A stretch of DNA of 64,000 nt from Bradyrhizobium sp. WSM471. Its GTDB lineage: Bacteria > Pseudomonadota > Alphaproteobacteria > Rhizobiales > Xanthobacteraceae. The stretch covers positions 744,001 through 808,000 of the forward strand of contig NZ_CM001442.1 of NCBI RefSeq assembly GCF_000244915.1. Direction: 5' to 3'. The position numbers were made by a program, and so were the translations under genes. Shown here piece by piece: positions 17,200 through 26,731 of this stretch. The notes beneath the pieces are model-generated. The model was not told the origin of the DNA. It ran no database searches and saw nothing but the letters and a program-made list of their open reading frames with translations. Position 1 is the first letter of the stretch, and the number at the start of each line of letters is the position of its first letter.

Positions 17200-17783
17200 A
17201 CATCGCGCAAGCCATGCTGGAGACCCCGGGTCGCCCCGTGTTCGGATATCGTATCCAGACGAGCGCGCTGTACGTCGCCGCCCAGTTCTACGCCATGTTC
17301 GAGACCGACACCGGGCTGGTGGACCTAACGCCCAATACCCAAGGCGAGAGTTACAAGGTGTTCGTCCCTGACCGAGACGTGCCTCCGGACTTCGACTACC
17401 TCGACCGCCCCGTCACCCGTCGATTCCGCACCTTCGAGGCGCCGACCCGGCGGCAGCGCGTCGCCGCCGAGATTGCCGCCATGGATCCGCGGCGCCTCGC
17501 CTCCGAGCGGCGGCGGGCTGCCGATCAGGGATTGGCGCTGGAGGACGTGCTGTCGCTTACTCTGCCTTTGCACGCGCTTGAGACCAGACTCGATCTGTTT
17601 TTCGAGTGCTGCGAGGAGCTCGAAGCGTTGACCATGGCTGCACTCGACGGCCGGGAGGCGGTCGACGTGAACCACTTCTCGTTTCTGCACCGTCGCAGGG
17701 CGTCGTTGGAGGCCATGCTCGACGAGGCTTACGCGCAGCATAAGGCCAGGACCACGAAGTCTGTTCGAAAGCGCGGGCGGTAG
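16932..17783 (+). CDS. Unknown accessory protein (283 aa)
   Basis: Preceded by GAAAGGAAACCAAA. The N-terminus is Asp/Ala/Thr-rich and probably disordered to about residue 50; the centre looks folded (VYLPCKAELGLTEFVLVPVR, RPVFGYRIQTSALYVAAQFY); the C-terminal third is helical and charged, ending KARTTKSVRKRGR. No family, signal peptide or membrane span recognised. It follows motif copy 2 and the short ORF. Confidence 0.65.
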   Translation: MPTNVIAFSTGQPVADVADIGDAPTTNDVPASTAADTNASEATTETTPIIYPCVPVDVYLPCKAELGLTEFVLVPVRPIENADPTNYVLNIAQAMLETPGRPVFGYRIQTSALYVAAQFYAMFETDTGLVDLTPNTQGESYKVFVPDRDVPPDFDYLDRPVTRRFRTFEAPTRRQRVAAEIAAMDPRRLASERRRAADQGLALEDVLSLTLPLHALETRLDLFFECCEELEALTMAALDGREAVDVNHFSFLHRRRASLEAMLDEAYAQHKARTTKSVRKRGR

Positions 17784-17879
17784 GCCGACCATGATCTCTG
17801 CCGCCATGCGGGAGAGCGAGCTTCGACTGGGTACTCGCAGTTCTAGTCGTCACCACCACCAGCAAGAAAGGCAGCTACC

Positions 17880-18230
17880 ATGAACGTCCACGTCAACAAC
17901 CCCATGCACACCGTCGTCTCACTCCTGAGCGAGGGCAAGACGATCGCGGCCATTAAGGTGTTCCGTGATGCATTCGAAACCGGACTCAAGGAAGCGAAGG
18001 AGGCGGTCGAAGCACTGATCGACGTCCTGGGGCAGCCCGGCGCCCGGCCGACCGAGTACCTCGTGATCAGCCGGCACGAGGAGGAAAGCGACTACGAAGT
18101 GGTGCGCACTTACGGAAAGGGCTCGGCGATGCATGACGCCAACAGCATCGTCGGCGTAAGGGAGGAGGTGATCGTCGCTGCCGTGGTCGCGCAGTCCGTC
18201 TTCACTCGCGCAATGAAGGAAGTCGCGTAG
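17880..18230 (+). CDS. Protein with ribosomal L7/L12 C-terminal-like domain
   Basis: 116 residues, preceded by AAGAAAGGCAGC. Residues 12-50 (VVSLLSEGKTIAAIKVFRDA and TGLKEAKEAVEALIDVL) match the helix-turn pattern of the bL12 C-terminal domain (IKxVR...GLKEAKxxVE). The dimerisation and hinge parts of true L12 are absent and a different 60-residue tail follows. In L12 this domain contacts translational GTPases; here the role is unknown. Confidence 0.65.
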   Translation: MNVHVNNPMHTVVSLLSEGKTIAAIKVFRDAFETGLKEAKEAVEALIDVLGQPGARPTEYLVISRHEEESDYEVVRTYGKGSAMHDANSIVGVREEVIVAAVVAQSVFTRAMKEVA

Positions 18231-18577
18231 ACGAAGACACGCCGCTGCCCACAAGCGATCATCCAATCATTCTGAGCGCACTCACGGTCGGCGCAGTGGC
18301 CGGACGAATTGCTGTAGATCGATCAGCCGCTGCGACTTTCTCTATGCGGGCGAGCCGCTGCAAAGGGGCTTTGTCCTCGGTCGGCGGCATCATCTTGTCG
18401 CCGAGGTTCATTCTCCACTTCGTCGTACTTCTCCATGCCGCTGTGACCGATACCCCGGCTGCATTGAACGGTCCGCGCCCTCCGATGCGGAGGAGCGTCG
18501 TGGCCGATACGAAAGCCGACCAGAGACTGTTCTGTCAATCTGTTACGTGTTACGGAACCTGATGTAGATGAGTACGA
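18231..18577. other. Gap before the KfrA-like gene
   Basis: No convincing gene. At 18541-18555 the sequence TGTTACGTGTTACGG contains two TGTTACG units just before the KfrA-like frame, a plausible autoregulatory operator (inference). Confidence 0.4.
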
Positions 18578-19202
18578 TTGGATAGAGTTCGCGAGGCCAT
18601 GAATGACCTCGAATCGCGCGGAATTGCACCGTCGGTGCGCGAGGTAAGAAAGCTCATCGGGGCGTCTCGATGACGGACGTGGGCGCAGCGATCCGCAAGG
18701 TGAGGGTAGAGCGCGATGCCCTCAACACGGTTCGGACCGACCTGCCGCAGGTACTCCAGGACAAGACGTCGATCCTCAGCCTCGATTATTGGAAGGCGGC
18801 GCAGGAACTGTCCAACCGGGCGGTCGAGGACGTTCGCCAGGATGCCGGGGCGCGTATCGCGGCGGCGGAGAGCCAGGCCAGAGAGATGCTGTACGAGGTC
18901 GACGACGCCGAGCGTCGGCTCGTCGACCTGACGAAGAGCCTCGAGGATGCGGACCGGGTGCGCACCGACTTCGAGCAAGCACAAAAGCAGGCCGCCGTCC
19001 GCGCGGATAAGGTGAGGTGCGCGTGGCCGCGCTCGAAGCCGAAATGAAGGTCGCGCGATCATGCGAGGAGCAGGAGCTGGAGAGGGCGAACGCAAGCCTT
19101 GAGCGTATGACCGCCGCGCTGACTGGCGCGCCAAAGGAGAAGTCGTCGGTGCCGAAGCACCCGCGCAACGGTGCGGACAAGTCAGAGACCGTGGCCGAGT
19201 AA
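18578..19202 (+). pseudogene. KfrA-like plasmid DNA-binding protein, broken in three frames
   Basis: Frame 1 (18578-18673) reads RVREAMNDLESRGIAPSVRE and VRKLIGASR, the KfrA-type N-terminal DNA-binding pattern. It stops at a TGA that overlaps an ATG (ATGA), where frame 2 (18670-19047) continues with MTDVGAAIRKVRVERD and a long coiled coil. Near 19005-19020 the coiled coil shifts again to frame 3 (19017-19202; RVAALEAEMKVARSCEEQEL). KfrA proteins are alpha-helical filaments on plasmids and some integrative elements. The ATGA join could be coupling, but the second shift cuts an otherwise continuous coiled coil. Confidence 0.6.
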
Positions 19203-19229
19203 AGGTCACGCGGTGTATCAGGCATGAAG

Positions 19230-19256
19230 AAGCCCGCTGCTTGCGGGCTTTTTTCG
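19230..19256 (+). terminator. Rho-independent terminator
   Basis: AGCCCGC-TGCTT-GCGGGCT followed by a T-run (TTTTTC), 28 bp after the KfrA-like frame. Confidence 0.85.
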
Positions 19257-19764
19257 GTTTAAAGGCTTGGCCGGCCCTTGGTCATTCGGGAAGACGACTG
19301 CGAAAGACGACGCACCACGCGGTCGAGACCGGCCGTCAAAGTGGCGAGTTCTCTTCTACGCGACCTTGACCGAGTTCGTACCGGTATTGTCGCGATCACC
19401 ATGGGAGTCACCCGCATCGTCGATGTTTCTGCCTTCAGTATTGAAGACAGGATGCCGGCCCGACTGGCACATATCAGAATCGCCTAGTAGTGGGGCCATC
19501 CGGACGGGGCACCGCCGACGGAATTCACTGTTAAAATAGCCGTTCGCCCCACATCAGCGCCAAGTGCGGTCGATTGAATTTGCGATCCATGCCCAATCAA
19601 CCGGATTGGGTCATGTCCCCGGTGGTGGTGTAGCTCGGTAGAGCAAAGCCGCCCGGACGCGCGCTCCCAAATCGCGCCGTAGCGGGCGGGCGGCTTTGCG
19701 GTGGTCACCGGCAGTTCTCCGGTAGGATCGGGTTGCGAGACGCCAAACAACCGAGGACCCACCG
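19257..19764. other. Gap including the left flank of an IS256 remnant
   Basis: A 69-codon ORF at 19278-19487 has no ribosome site and poor protein character, so it is not called. From about 19610 the GC-rich sequence looks like the upstream part of the IS256-type element. Confidence 0.4.
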
Positions 19765-20030
19765 ATGACCGACGACATGATGAACCTGCGCACGCTGGTA
19801 GAGAAGACCCTGACGCCGATCTGCTGCGCGAGATGATCGGCTTTGCGGCCCAGCGCCTGATGGAGCTGGAAGTCGAAGGCCAGACCGGGGCGGCCCATGG
19901 CGAGAAGAATCCCGAACGCCTGGCCCAGCGCAACGGCTATCGCGACCGGATCTGGGAGACCCGGGCCGGCGCGGTCGAACTGCGCATCCCCAAGCCGCGC
20001 AAGGGCTCTTACTTCCCAGGCTTTCTGTAG
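19765..20030 (+). pseudogene. IS256-family transposase remnant
   Basis: [15 protein letters not shown] is followed by a one-base frameshift near 19810, after which the family sequence continues ([40 protein letters not shown]). The frame ends at a TAG where Glu is expected (FPGFL-stop, then PRRI). Only the first 90 or so residues of an approximately 400-residue transposase remain. Confidence 0.8.
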
Positions 20031-20236
20031 CCGCGGCGGATCACGGGTGGTCCGGCAGGCGGCTCCGCGAAGTCCAATAGCTCCACATGCCGCCACAGGA
20101 TGCCCCCGTGGCTCAGGCAGCGGACGCCTTCATCGCTCAATTTTACGAAACGAGGCTCGGAATCTGGTGATAGTTCCTCAAAGCTCTTGCGTCGATTGAG
20201 CTTCAGTGGAATATTAGGTCCACAGGAGATCTGAAG

Positions 20237-20740
20237 ATGGCAGAACAAGCTAGCGAGGCGCTGACCTCAAAAGACATAACGAATTTCTTGAGGCGCACCT
20301 CCGTCGCCATAGAACTCGATCAGCTTTATGTCGACGGATTGCCACCAGACAGCTTTCCTCCGGAATACGACGACGAAATGTGGCGCGACTGGCGAGCTAA
20401 CCATCGCGAGTTTCTGAGGCGATTGATCTCGACTGCTGGCAAGCTTGCCCCGACCGAATTACGCGAATTGACGAGCGCCGCGATCGCCCACAAGCCGGAA
20501 GACATCGGGAAAGTTGTGCTGGAGCTCTTTGCCGAGCTTGCGGTGGAGCGCGATTCGAAGTCGGAGTTGGCCACCGCGGACAAGTTCTTCGAAGCGTTGA
20601 TTCGCGTCTTGCACACCCGGCCAAGGCACAAGGATCGATTCCGAACCGCTCGATCGTCTCTCTTGAGATGGTTGACTGTGATTGACCCACTCTGCATTGC
20701 GAGGGACCCTGAATGTGGTTACGCGGTTCCAAGGCGGTGA
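20237..20740 (+). CDS. Unknown protein (167 aa)
   Basis: Good ribosome site (CACAGGAGATCTGAAG). Soluble and mainly helical, with AAIAHKPEDIGKVVLELFAE in the middle and an Arg-rich C-terminal third (RPRHKDRFRTARSSLLRWL). No family recognised. It stands alone between two broken genes. Confidence 0.6.
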   Translation: MAEQASEALTSKDITNFLRRTSVAIELDQLYVDGLPPDSFPPEYDDEMWRDWRANHREFLRRLISTAGKLAPTELRELTSAAIAHKPEDIGKVVLELFAELAVERDSKSELATADKFFEALIRVLHTRPRHKDRFRTARSSLLRWLTVIDPLCIARDPECGYAVPRR

Positions 20741-20831
20741 GCGTGTTAGCTAACGTGCGAGCGTTCGAGGTAATGTTCTCGCGGCTAGCACAGGCGTACC
20801 TCAAAGCGCGAGCAGCATGAACTATTCAGTA

Positions 20832-21785
20832 AGGCAGTCGGCCGGTCGGCACTGCGTCCGGTCCAGTTGCACTGCTGATTGGCATGATCCTGGTCGGGCT
20901 GCTGGCTGTCGCGGTGCAGGTGCTCGTCGCATTCGCCGCAACGCTGGCGACGCCAGCCCAGCGCGGGCGCGCGATCGGCACCGCTACCAGCAGCGTGGTG
21001 TCGGGTATCCTTCTTGCGCGCTTCGTCGCCGGCACGCTGGCTGATATCGGCGGCTGGCGCCTCGTCTATCTAGTGTCCGCCGCGATGATGGTGGTCATGG
21101 CCACGCTCCTGGCGCGAGTCCTGCCCAGCCATCGAGCATATACAGGCGGGGAGGTGGGGAAGCAGTCGTACTCATGTTGCGCTCGACCGTGACGCTGTTC
21201 GTGGAAGAGCCGATCCTGAGGGAGCGCGCCACTTTCGCGCTGTTGATTTTCGCCAGTGTCAATGTGTTCTGGAACTCGATCGTGCTGCCGCTCGCGGCAC
21301 CGCCATTTGCGCTGTCGCATACGTCAATCGGGTTGCTTGGGATCATCGGCGTCGCCGGCGCACTGGCGGCGCGCAATTCGGGCCGGCTCGCCGACCTCGG
21401 CTGGGCCAGCGGACCACCGGATTGTCACTGATGCTGATGCTCGCCGCCTGGGTCCCAATCGCCTTTCTCGACACCTCGCTGTGGTTCGTGGTCCTCGGCG
21501 TAATCATGATTGATCTTGCGGTACAGGCCGTGCATGTGACCAACCAGAGCTTAATTATCGCCACGCGTCCCGAGGCGGCGAGCCGCCTGATCGGCGGCTA
21601 CATGGTGTTCTACTCGATCGGCAGCGCGCTTGGTGCCATCGGCTCGACCGCCGTCTACGCCAGGGCAGGCTGGATAGGCGTATGCTTCCTTGGCGCCGGC
21701 ATCAGCTCGGTGGCGCTATTGTTCTGGGTTATAACGGTGAGCCGGGCGCCCGGCCAGCTCACGGAACGGTGTCGCCCAGGACGTC
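20832..21785 (+). pseudogene. MFS transporter, broken into three frames
   Basis: Part 1 (to about 21160): ALLIGMILVGLLAVAVQVLV, GGWRLVYLVSAAMMVVMATL. Part 2 (21174-21431): ERATFALLIFASVNVFWNSI. Part 3 (21422 to about 21780): LMLAAWVPIAFLDTSLWFVV, RLIGGYMVFYSIGSALGAIG. Together these are the middle and C-terminal spans of a major-facilitator drug/proton antiporter. The N-terminal spans are missing and at least two frameshifts separate the parts. Confidence 0.8.
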
Positions 21786-22029
21786 AGCAACGTTTCACGC
21801 AAAGTTTGGCGGCGCCACCCTTTGCGGGCGCGCGTGTCCGCGCAATGGACGGCGGGCGCTTGGTCGTAAGATCAACGAATGAGACCAAGGTTCGTGAACA
21901 GGTATCGGCGCAAACTCAATAGTTTCTCTGGTCCGGCTGAATGCCACCAGCGGAGCTATGCCCACCGGATGTGCGCATGGGCGCGGCTGCCATACGCCTG
22001 CCTCGATATCAGCTGCGGTATCTCTACCT

Positions 22030-23073
22030 TCACTTCGCAGGCTGCCGCGAAGAAATGTAGGCCTCCATATAGGCCGGTGTCGTGGCCTTTACGAGCTTGT
22101 CAAAACCAAGTTCGCGCGTGATATTGCCGTTCTGGTATAAGAAATCGGCCATCTCCTTGATCAATTTGACTTGGCCGGAGTATTTCTCACCAGGCTTCGG
22201 CTTCAAGGCGAGGACCGACCCTTCAAGAGCCTCGCTCATGTCCTTGAGGAGAACGTGCTTCTTCATGGTGAGGATTTTCAAGGCATCGGTCGGATCCATG
22301 CCAGCGTAACGAGCAAGGGCCTCGGCGCCGGCCTCGGGCTTTTCGTTAATCGCACGCAAACTCTCATCAAGCGCTGCAAGAAACATCTTCATGGTTTGCG
22401 GATTATCCGCCATCCATTGGCGGCGTCCCCAATAGATCGCCCCCTGCTCGTAACCGCTCGCACCGACGAAAGGTCCGAAGGGTTTCCCGCCGGCGCTCAT
22501 CAACTTGACTCCCCAAGGCTCAAAAACGGAGATGCCGTCGACGTCCTTGTTGGTAAAGGCGGGCATCATGCTCGGTATGGCCATGTTCACGATCGTTACT
22601 TCCTTGAGTGGAATTTTTTCATCTTTCAAATATTTCAGTAAGGTCCAGTGCGCAGAGGTGCCGAAGATCGTAGCGATTTTCTTGCCCACCAGCTGACTGG
22701 CCGAAGTGATTTCCTCGGAAGGTTGCATAATCAACGATGTATTGCCTGTCTCGAGAAAGCAAAACAGGGAAATGTCCAATCCCTCGGAGACCCCCGCGAT
22801 GAAGGGAGGCATTCCCCCAAAGGCGATATCGATGTCGCCCGACTTCATCGCCGCGAGTATGGGAGGGCCCGAGGTGAACTTCACAAAAATTGGCTTGAGG
22901 CCAGCCTTCTCAAACAGCTTTTCCTGTTGAGCATAGAAGAACTCGAAGAAAGCGGCCGGTTGCCAGCCAATCCGAATCTCGTTCGTTTGGGCATTGACCG
23001 CATTGATCAGGCTACAGAAGGCACAAAGAGTAACGAAACATACAAGAGCTAGGGATCTTTTCATTTGCATCAC
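22030..23073 (-). CDS. ABC transporter substrate-binding protein, NitT/TauT (SsuA) type
   Basis: 347 residues with a signal peptide (ending about AVNAQ). The mature part has the SsuA/TauA pattern: EIRIGWQPAAFFEFFYAQQE, KSGDIDIAFGGMPPFIAGVS, VGKKIATIFGTSAHWTLLKY, FTNKDVDGISVFEPWG. Such proteins bind sulfonates, nitrate or related small anions in the periplasm; the ligand cannot be told. No permease or ATPase gene is adjacent, so it is an orphan. Confidence 0.85.
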   Translation of the reverse strand: MMQMKRSLALVCFVTLCAFCSLINAVNAQTNEIRIGWQPAAFFEFFYAQQEKLFEKAGLKPIFVKFTSGPPILAAMKSGDIDIAFGGMPPFIAGVSEGLDISLFCFLETGNTSLIMQPSEEITSASQLVGKKIATIFGTSAHWTLLKYLKDEKIPLKEVTIVNMAIPSMMPAFTNKDVDGISVFEPWGVKLMSAGGKPFGPFVGASGYEQGAIYWGRRQWMADNPQTMKMFLAALDESLRAINEKPEAGAEALARYAGMDPTDALKILTMKKHVLLKDMSEALEGSVLALKPKPGEKYSGQVKLIKEMADFLYQNGNITRELGFDKLVKATTPAYMEAYISSRQPAK

Positions 23074-23313
23074 TGCCTTTTACGCAAGCATTTGCCGAGC
23101 CCACCTTGAGCGCAGCAAAAAGCTTCACCAGCCAATCGTTCAGAGACATTCAAGGTGTTTCTCTTATGGTCGTTCATCAGGTTCTTCGGTGTTATCGCTG
23201 CCTGCAATCATTTGCCGCTCCAATGCACGAAACGCCTTTCGAATGAAACAGAGATTCGGATTGCTTGCGTCTAATCGGCGCCCCATCTCCGATGGATCGC
23301 GAAGGGGCCGAAG

Positions 23314-24377
23314 ATGTAACGTGCAGCACTTGTCGCAGGAGCAACCGGCATAGTGGGCAACAATCTTGCCCGACATCTCCTGGAGCGCGGGTGGTCAGTG
23401 TACGGGCTCGCACGCAGGCCAGGAATTGATATCCCCGGTATGTTGCCGATCGCCGCTGATCTATTGGATCCGGTGTCCCTTGGATCGGCGCTGCGCCATC
23501 TGCGTCCCACGCATGTTTTCTTCACCACGTGGCTTGGTCAGAAAACGGAGAGGGAGAATATCCTGATCAACTCTGCGATGGTGCGCAACTTGCTGGATGC
23601 ATTGTCTTCTGCCGCGTCGGTCAGGCACGTCGCACTCGTAACTGGCCTCCAGCACTATCTCGGGCCGTTCGAATCCTATGGTCAAAGCAGCTTGATCGCC
23701 ACGCCGTTTCGAGAGGACCAGCCGCGGCTCGATGCCGAGAATTTCTACTATGCCCAGGAAGATGAGGTGTTCGCGGCGGCGAAACGAGACGGCTTCAGCT
23801 GGAGCATTCACCGGCCACATACGATCATAGGCTATGCCCTCGGGAATGCCATGAACATGGGCACAACGCTCGCTGCGTATGCTACGATCTGCCGCGAAAT
23901 CGGACGGCCTTTTCTGTTTCCTGGCTCTGCAATTCAGTGGAACGCACTAACCGATATGACGGACGCCAGACTGCTGGCCAGACATCTGAATGGGCGGCCA
24001 TGACAGATGCTGCCCGCAATCAGGCCTTCAATGTTGTCAACGGGGACGTATTCCGTTGGAAGTGGATGTGGGGACGCTTGGCGGGTTGGTTCGGACTGCA
24101 GCCAGCAGCGTTTCCGAACGAGCGCAATCCGCTTGAGCGACAGATGAGCGACGCCCGCCCGATCTGGTCCGACATCGCCCGGAAGCATCATTTGGCAGAA
24201 CCGGATCTCAACCGGCTTGCGTCTGCGTGGCACACCGATGGAGACCTCGGTCGGCCGATCGAGGTTGTAACCGACATGGGCAAGAGTCGTCGGCTGGGGT
24301 TCCTTGACTATCAGGCGACGGACGAGAGTTTCTTCGACCTGTTCACGACTCTGCGAGAGAAGCGAATCATACCGTGA
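23314..24377 (+). pseudogene. PRISE-type SDR (progesterone 5-beta-reductase-like), frameshifted
   Basis: NAD-binding start ALVAGATGIVGNNLARHLLE, then VALVTGLQHYLGPFESYG and ENFYYAQEDEVFAAAKRDGF, the catalytic-region motifs of the atypical short-chain reductases that reduce enones. Two defects are visible: the only ATG (23314) is followed at once by TAA, and near 23990 the frame shifts, with the C-terminus (QAFNVVNGDVFRWKWMWGRL) continuing in another frame to 24377. Internal GTG starts such as 23353 would lose the glycine-rich loop. Confidence 0.75.
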
Positions 24378-25039
24378 GCGAGGCGGCTCGCTCGAGTGTG
24401 TTCGAACCGCAAACTCCGCTTTTGGGTCATGAACGACAGAACTCAAGGAGAGCATAATACATCCACTCATAGCGACCAGTCGAACCCGCCAGCCAAGCCA
24501 CGATTCAAGCCACCCGCCGCAGAAGCAACAAGAGCCTTCCCGGCTGCGGAGCTAGGGCGCATTCATCGCCGATATCAACGAAGTCTCACCGATCTGCCGC
24601 TGGTTGGAGCGGATCGGGGTAGTGGTCGTGCCGCTGGACTTCCGCTGCGTCGCCGTATGTGCGGCCGCGTATTTCCAACGAGCGCTTCGATGTGGGGATC
24701 GTGCCAGCGTGAGCGGATGGAATGGCTTGATCTGCTGGTGCATCACCCTGTGTGGCTCTGGCTGGCGCCCCGCCGTAAGTGTTGATCATCGAAAGTAGTT
24801 TCAGGTTTTGCGTGAAGGAAGCGGCCACGATCGCCGCTCCTGACTCGGAACTAATTTTTTCAGGCCTACGATGCGCTAGTTAGCTACAACCTTCCTCTAA
24901 AAAAACGATGCTGTAGCCGCGCTGCCTTGCACACGCGCCGTGAACTCTATTCAGGATCGTGCTGTAACAATTTCACTTCTCCTTGGGTGCATGCCAATCA
25001 TTAATGGCGCTTTAAGCGAGGCTCTGGGAGAAGGCGGCT
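24378..25039. other. Gap without a convincing gene
   Basis: An ORF beginning at 24429 (MNDRTQGEHNTSTHSDQSNP) runs to 24785, but after about 40 residues it is compositionally poor. An AT-rich stretch at 24850-25010 may hold the promoter of the next gene. Confidence 0.4.
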
Positions 25040-26263
25040 ATGGGAGGTCGGAAGCGAACAACTGTCAGCACCTTGCAAGAAGCCGTTTTGGCAGTCGCAA
25101 CTATGGCCTTTATTTCTGGCCCGGCGACAGCAGAGGCGCCAGTCAAGCTGGGGATTTTGACAGACATGTCCTCGCTATATGCCGACAATGGTGGGGAAGG
25201 CTCGATCATAGCCGCCGAGATGGCTGTTGAGGACTCCGGGAACACGGTGCTCGGCCGTAGCATTCAAATTGTCGCCGCGGATCACCAGAACAAGGTTGAC
25301 GTGGGTTCGGCGATCACGCGGAGGTGGCTGGAGAACGAAAACGTTGAAGTGATCGTCGATGTGCCAAATTCTGCGGTTGCGTTGGCGGTGCAGGGGATCA
25401 CGCGCGAGAGAAAGAAGATCTTTCTGGCGACGGGAGCCGCGACATCCCGCCTGACTGGCGATGAATGCTCAAATGCAGGAATTCACTGGACCTACGACAC
25501 GTACGCCTTGGCTCATGGAGCGACAAAAGCGATCTCACAGCTCGGTACTAAAACCTGGTTCTTTCTATCTGCGGACTATTCTCTCGGATCTCAGCTCGAG
25601 CTGGAGAGCCGCAAGGTGATTGAATCGACTGGCGGAAGGATTCTCGGTGCCGTCAAGCATCCTCTCGGTACAACGGACCTTTCGTCCTTTCTGCTGCAAG
25701 CGCAGGCGTCTAACGCAGACGTCATTGCGCTCGCAGATGCAGGTGGCGACTTCATAAACGCTGTAAAGCAAGCCCATGAGTTCGGCATATTGGGTTCGCA
25801 AAGACTTGCCGGGCTGATCGTCTTCATTGCAGACGTCCACAACCTCGGTCTGCAGAGCGCTCAAGGCCTTTTGTTGAGTTCGGCCTTCTATTGGGACATG
25901 ACCGACGAGGCGCGGGCTTGGTCCAAGCGTTTCATCGCCCGCACACACAAGGTACCCACGATGATCCATGCTGGCACTTACGGTGCCGTGATGCACTTCC
26001 TAAAGGCTGCTGGCGCCGCAGGGACTCTGGACGGTCCCGCGGTTGCGGCGAAGATGCGTGAGATGCCGGTTAATGACCTAATGACAAAAGGCGGGAAAAT
26101 CCGGCGAGATGGTCGGCTCGTGCGAGACATGTATTTGTTTCAGGTAAAATCGCCCGAAGAATCCAAATACGCGTTCGACTATTACAAACTCCTGGCCACC
26201 ATTCCGAAAGAAGAGGCATTCCGCCCAATGGACGAGGGAGGATGCCCGTTGGTACAAAATTGA
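25040..26263 (+). CDS. Branched-chain amino-acid-type ABC substrate-binding protein
   Basis: 407 residues. A signal peptide ends near TAEA; VKLGILTDMSSLYADNGGEG, AAEMAVEDSGNTVLGRSIQI and ADHQNKVDVGSAITRRW show the Peripla_BP_6 (LivK-like) fold. An orphan without adjacent permease. Members of this subgroup often bind aromatic acids or other amides rather than leucine, so the ligand is left open. Confidence 0.85.
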   Translation: MGGRKRTTVSTLQEAVLAVATMAFISGPATAEAPVKLGILTDMSSLYADNGGEGSIIAAEMAVEDSGNTVLGRSIQIVAADHQNKVDVGSAITRRWLENENVEVIVDVPNSAVALAVQGITRERKKIFLATGAATSRLTGDECSNAGIHWTYDTYALAHGATKAISQLGTKTWFFLSADYSLGSQLELESRKVIESTGGRILGAVKHPLGTTDLSSFLLQAQASNADVIALADAGGDFINAVKQAHEFGILGSQRLAGLIVFIADVHNLGLQSAQGLLLSSAFYWDMTDEARAWSKRFIARTHKVPTMIHAGTYGAVMHFLKAAGAAGTLDGPAVAAKMREMPVNDLMTKGGKIRRDGRLVRDMYLFQVKSPEESKYAFDYYKLLATIPKEEAFRPMDEGGCPLVQN

Positions 26264-26731
26264 TTTGAAGACACTCGTTGGGAAGATCGAGCGTGTCATT
26301 TCGGGCGAGACTGTGATTCTCAAAACGGGTGTGCTGTGCTGCGGCGTATCATCAGTGATATCCTTGAGGTCGCACCGTCTACTCCAAAACGTCTCAATGC
26401 TGCGGCGCAAGCTGAACTGATGCCGTATTCCACAGTTGTGGTCAGCTTCCAAGCACTTCACTGAACGGGCTGCATCTGGCAATTGAAATCGTTTCAGTTC
26501 CAGCCCAACTCAGCAGGCATCAAAACGAACCGTCGTGGTGAATGAACTTCCAGCTCCGAGATAAGATTAGCTGCAGACGGCGCTGGAAGCTTCGATGCTT
26601 GCCCTGATGGTCGGCGGCTAGCTCGAGCCAACGAAGACACGAAACACTCTACATGCGATACGATCAACTTCTCTTCGAACCTGCTTCACGGGCGCACCAT
26701 CTACCCATCTACAAAACTTCAGGAAGCGAAC
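26264..26731. other. Gap without a convincing gene
   Basis: About 470 bp, AT-richer than the core genome. No ORF has both a ribosome site and protein-like sequence. Confidence 0.4.

Noticed and set aside
19620..19660. tRNA-like string (GTAGCTCGGTAGAGCA) upstream of the IS256 remnant
   Set aside because: Only the D-arm resembles a tRNA; no anticodon arm, T-loop or acceptor pairing follows, so it was not called a tRNA gene or attachment site.
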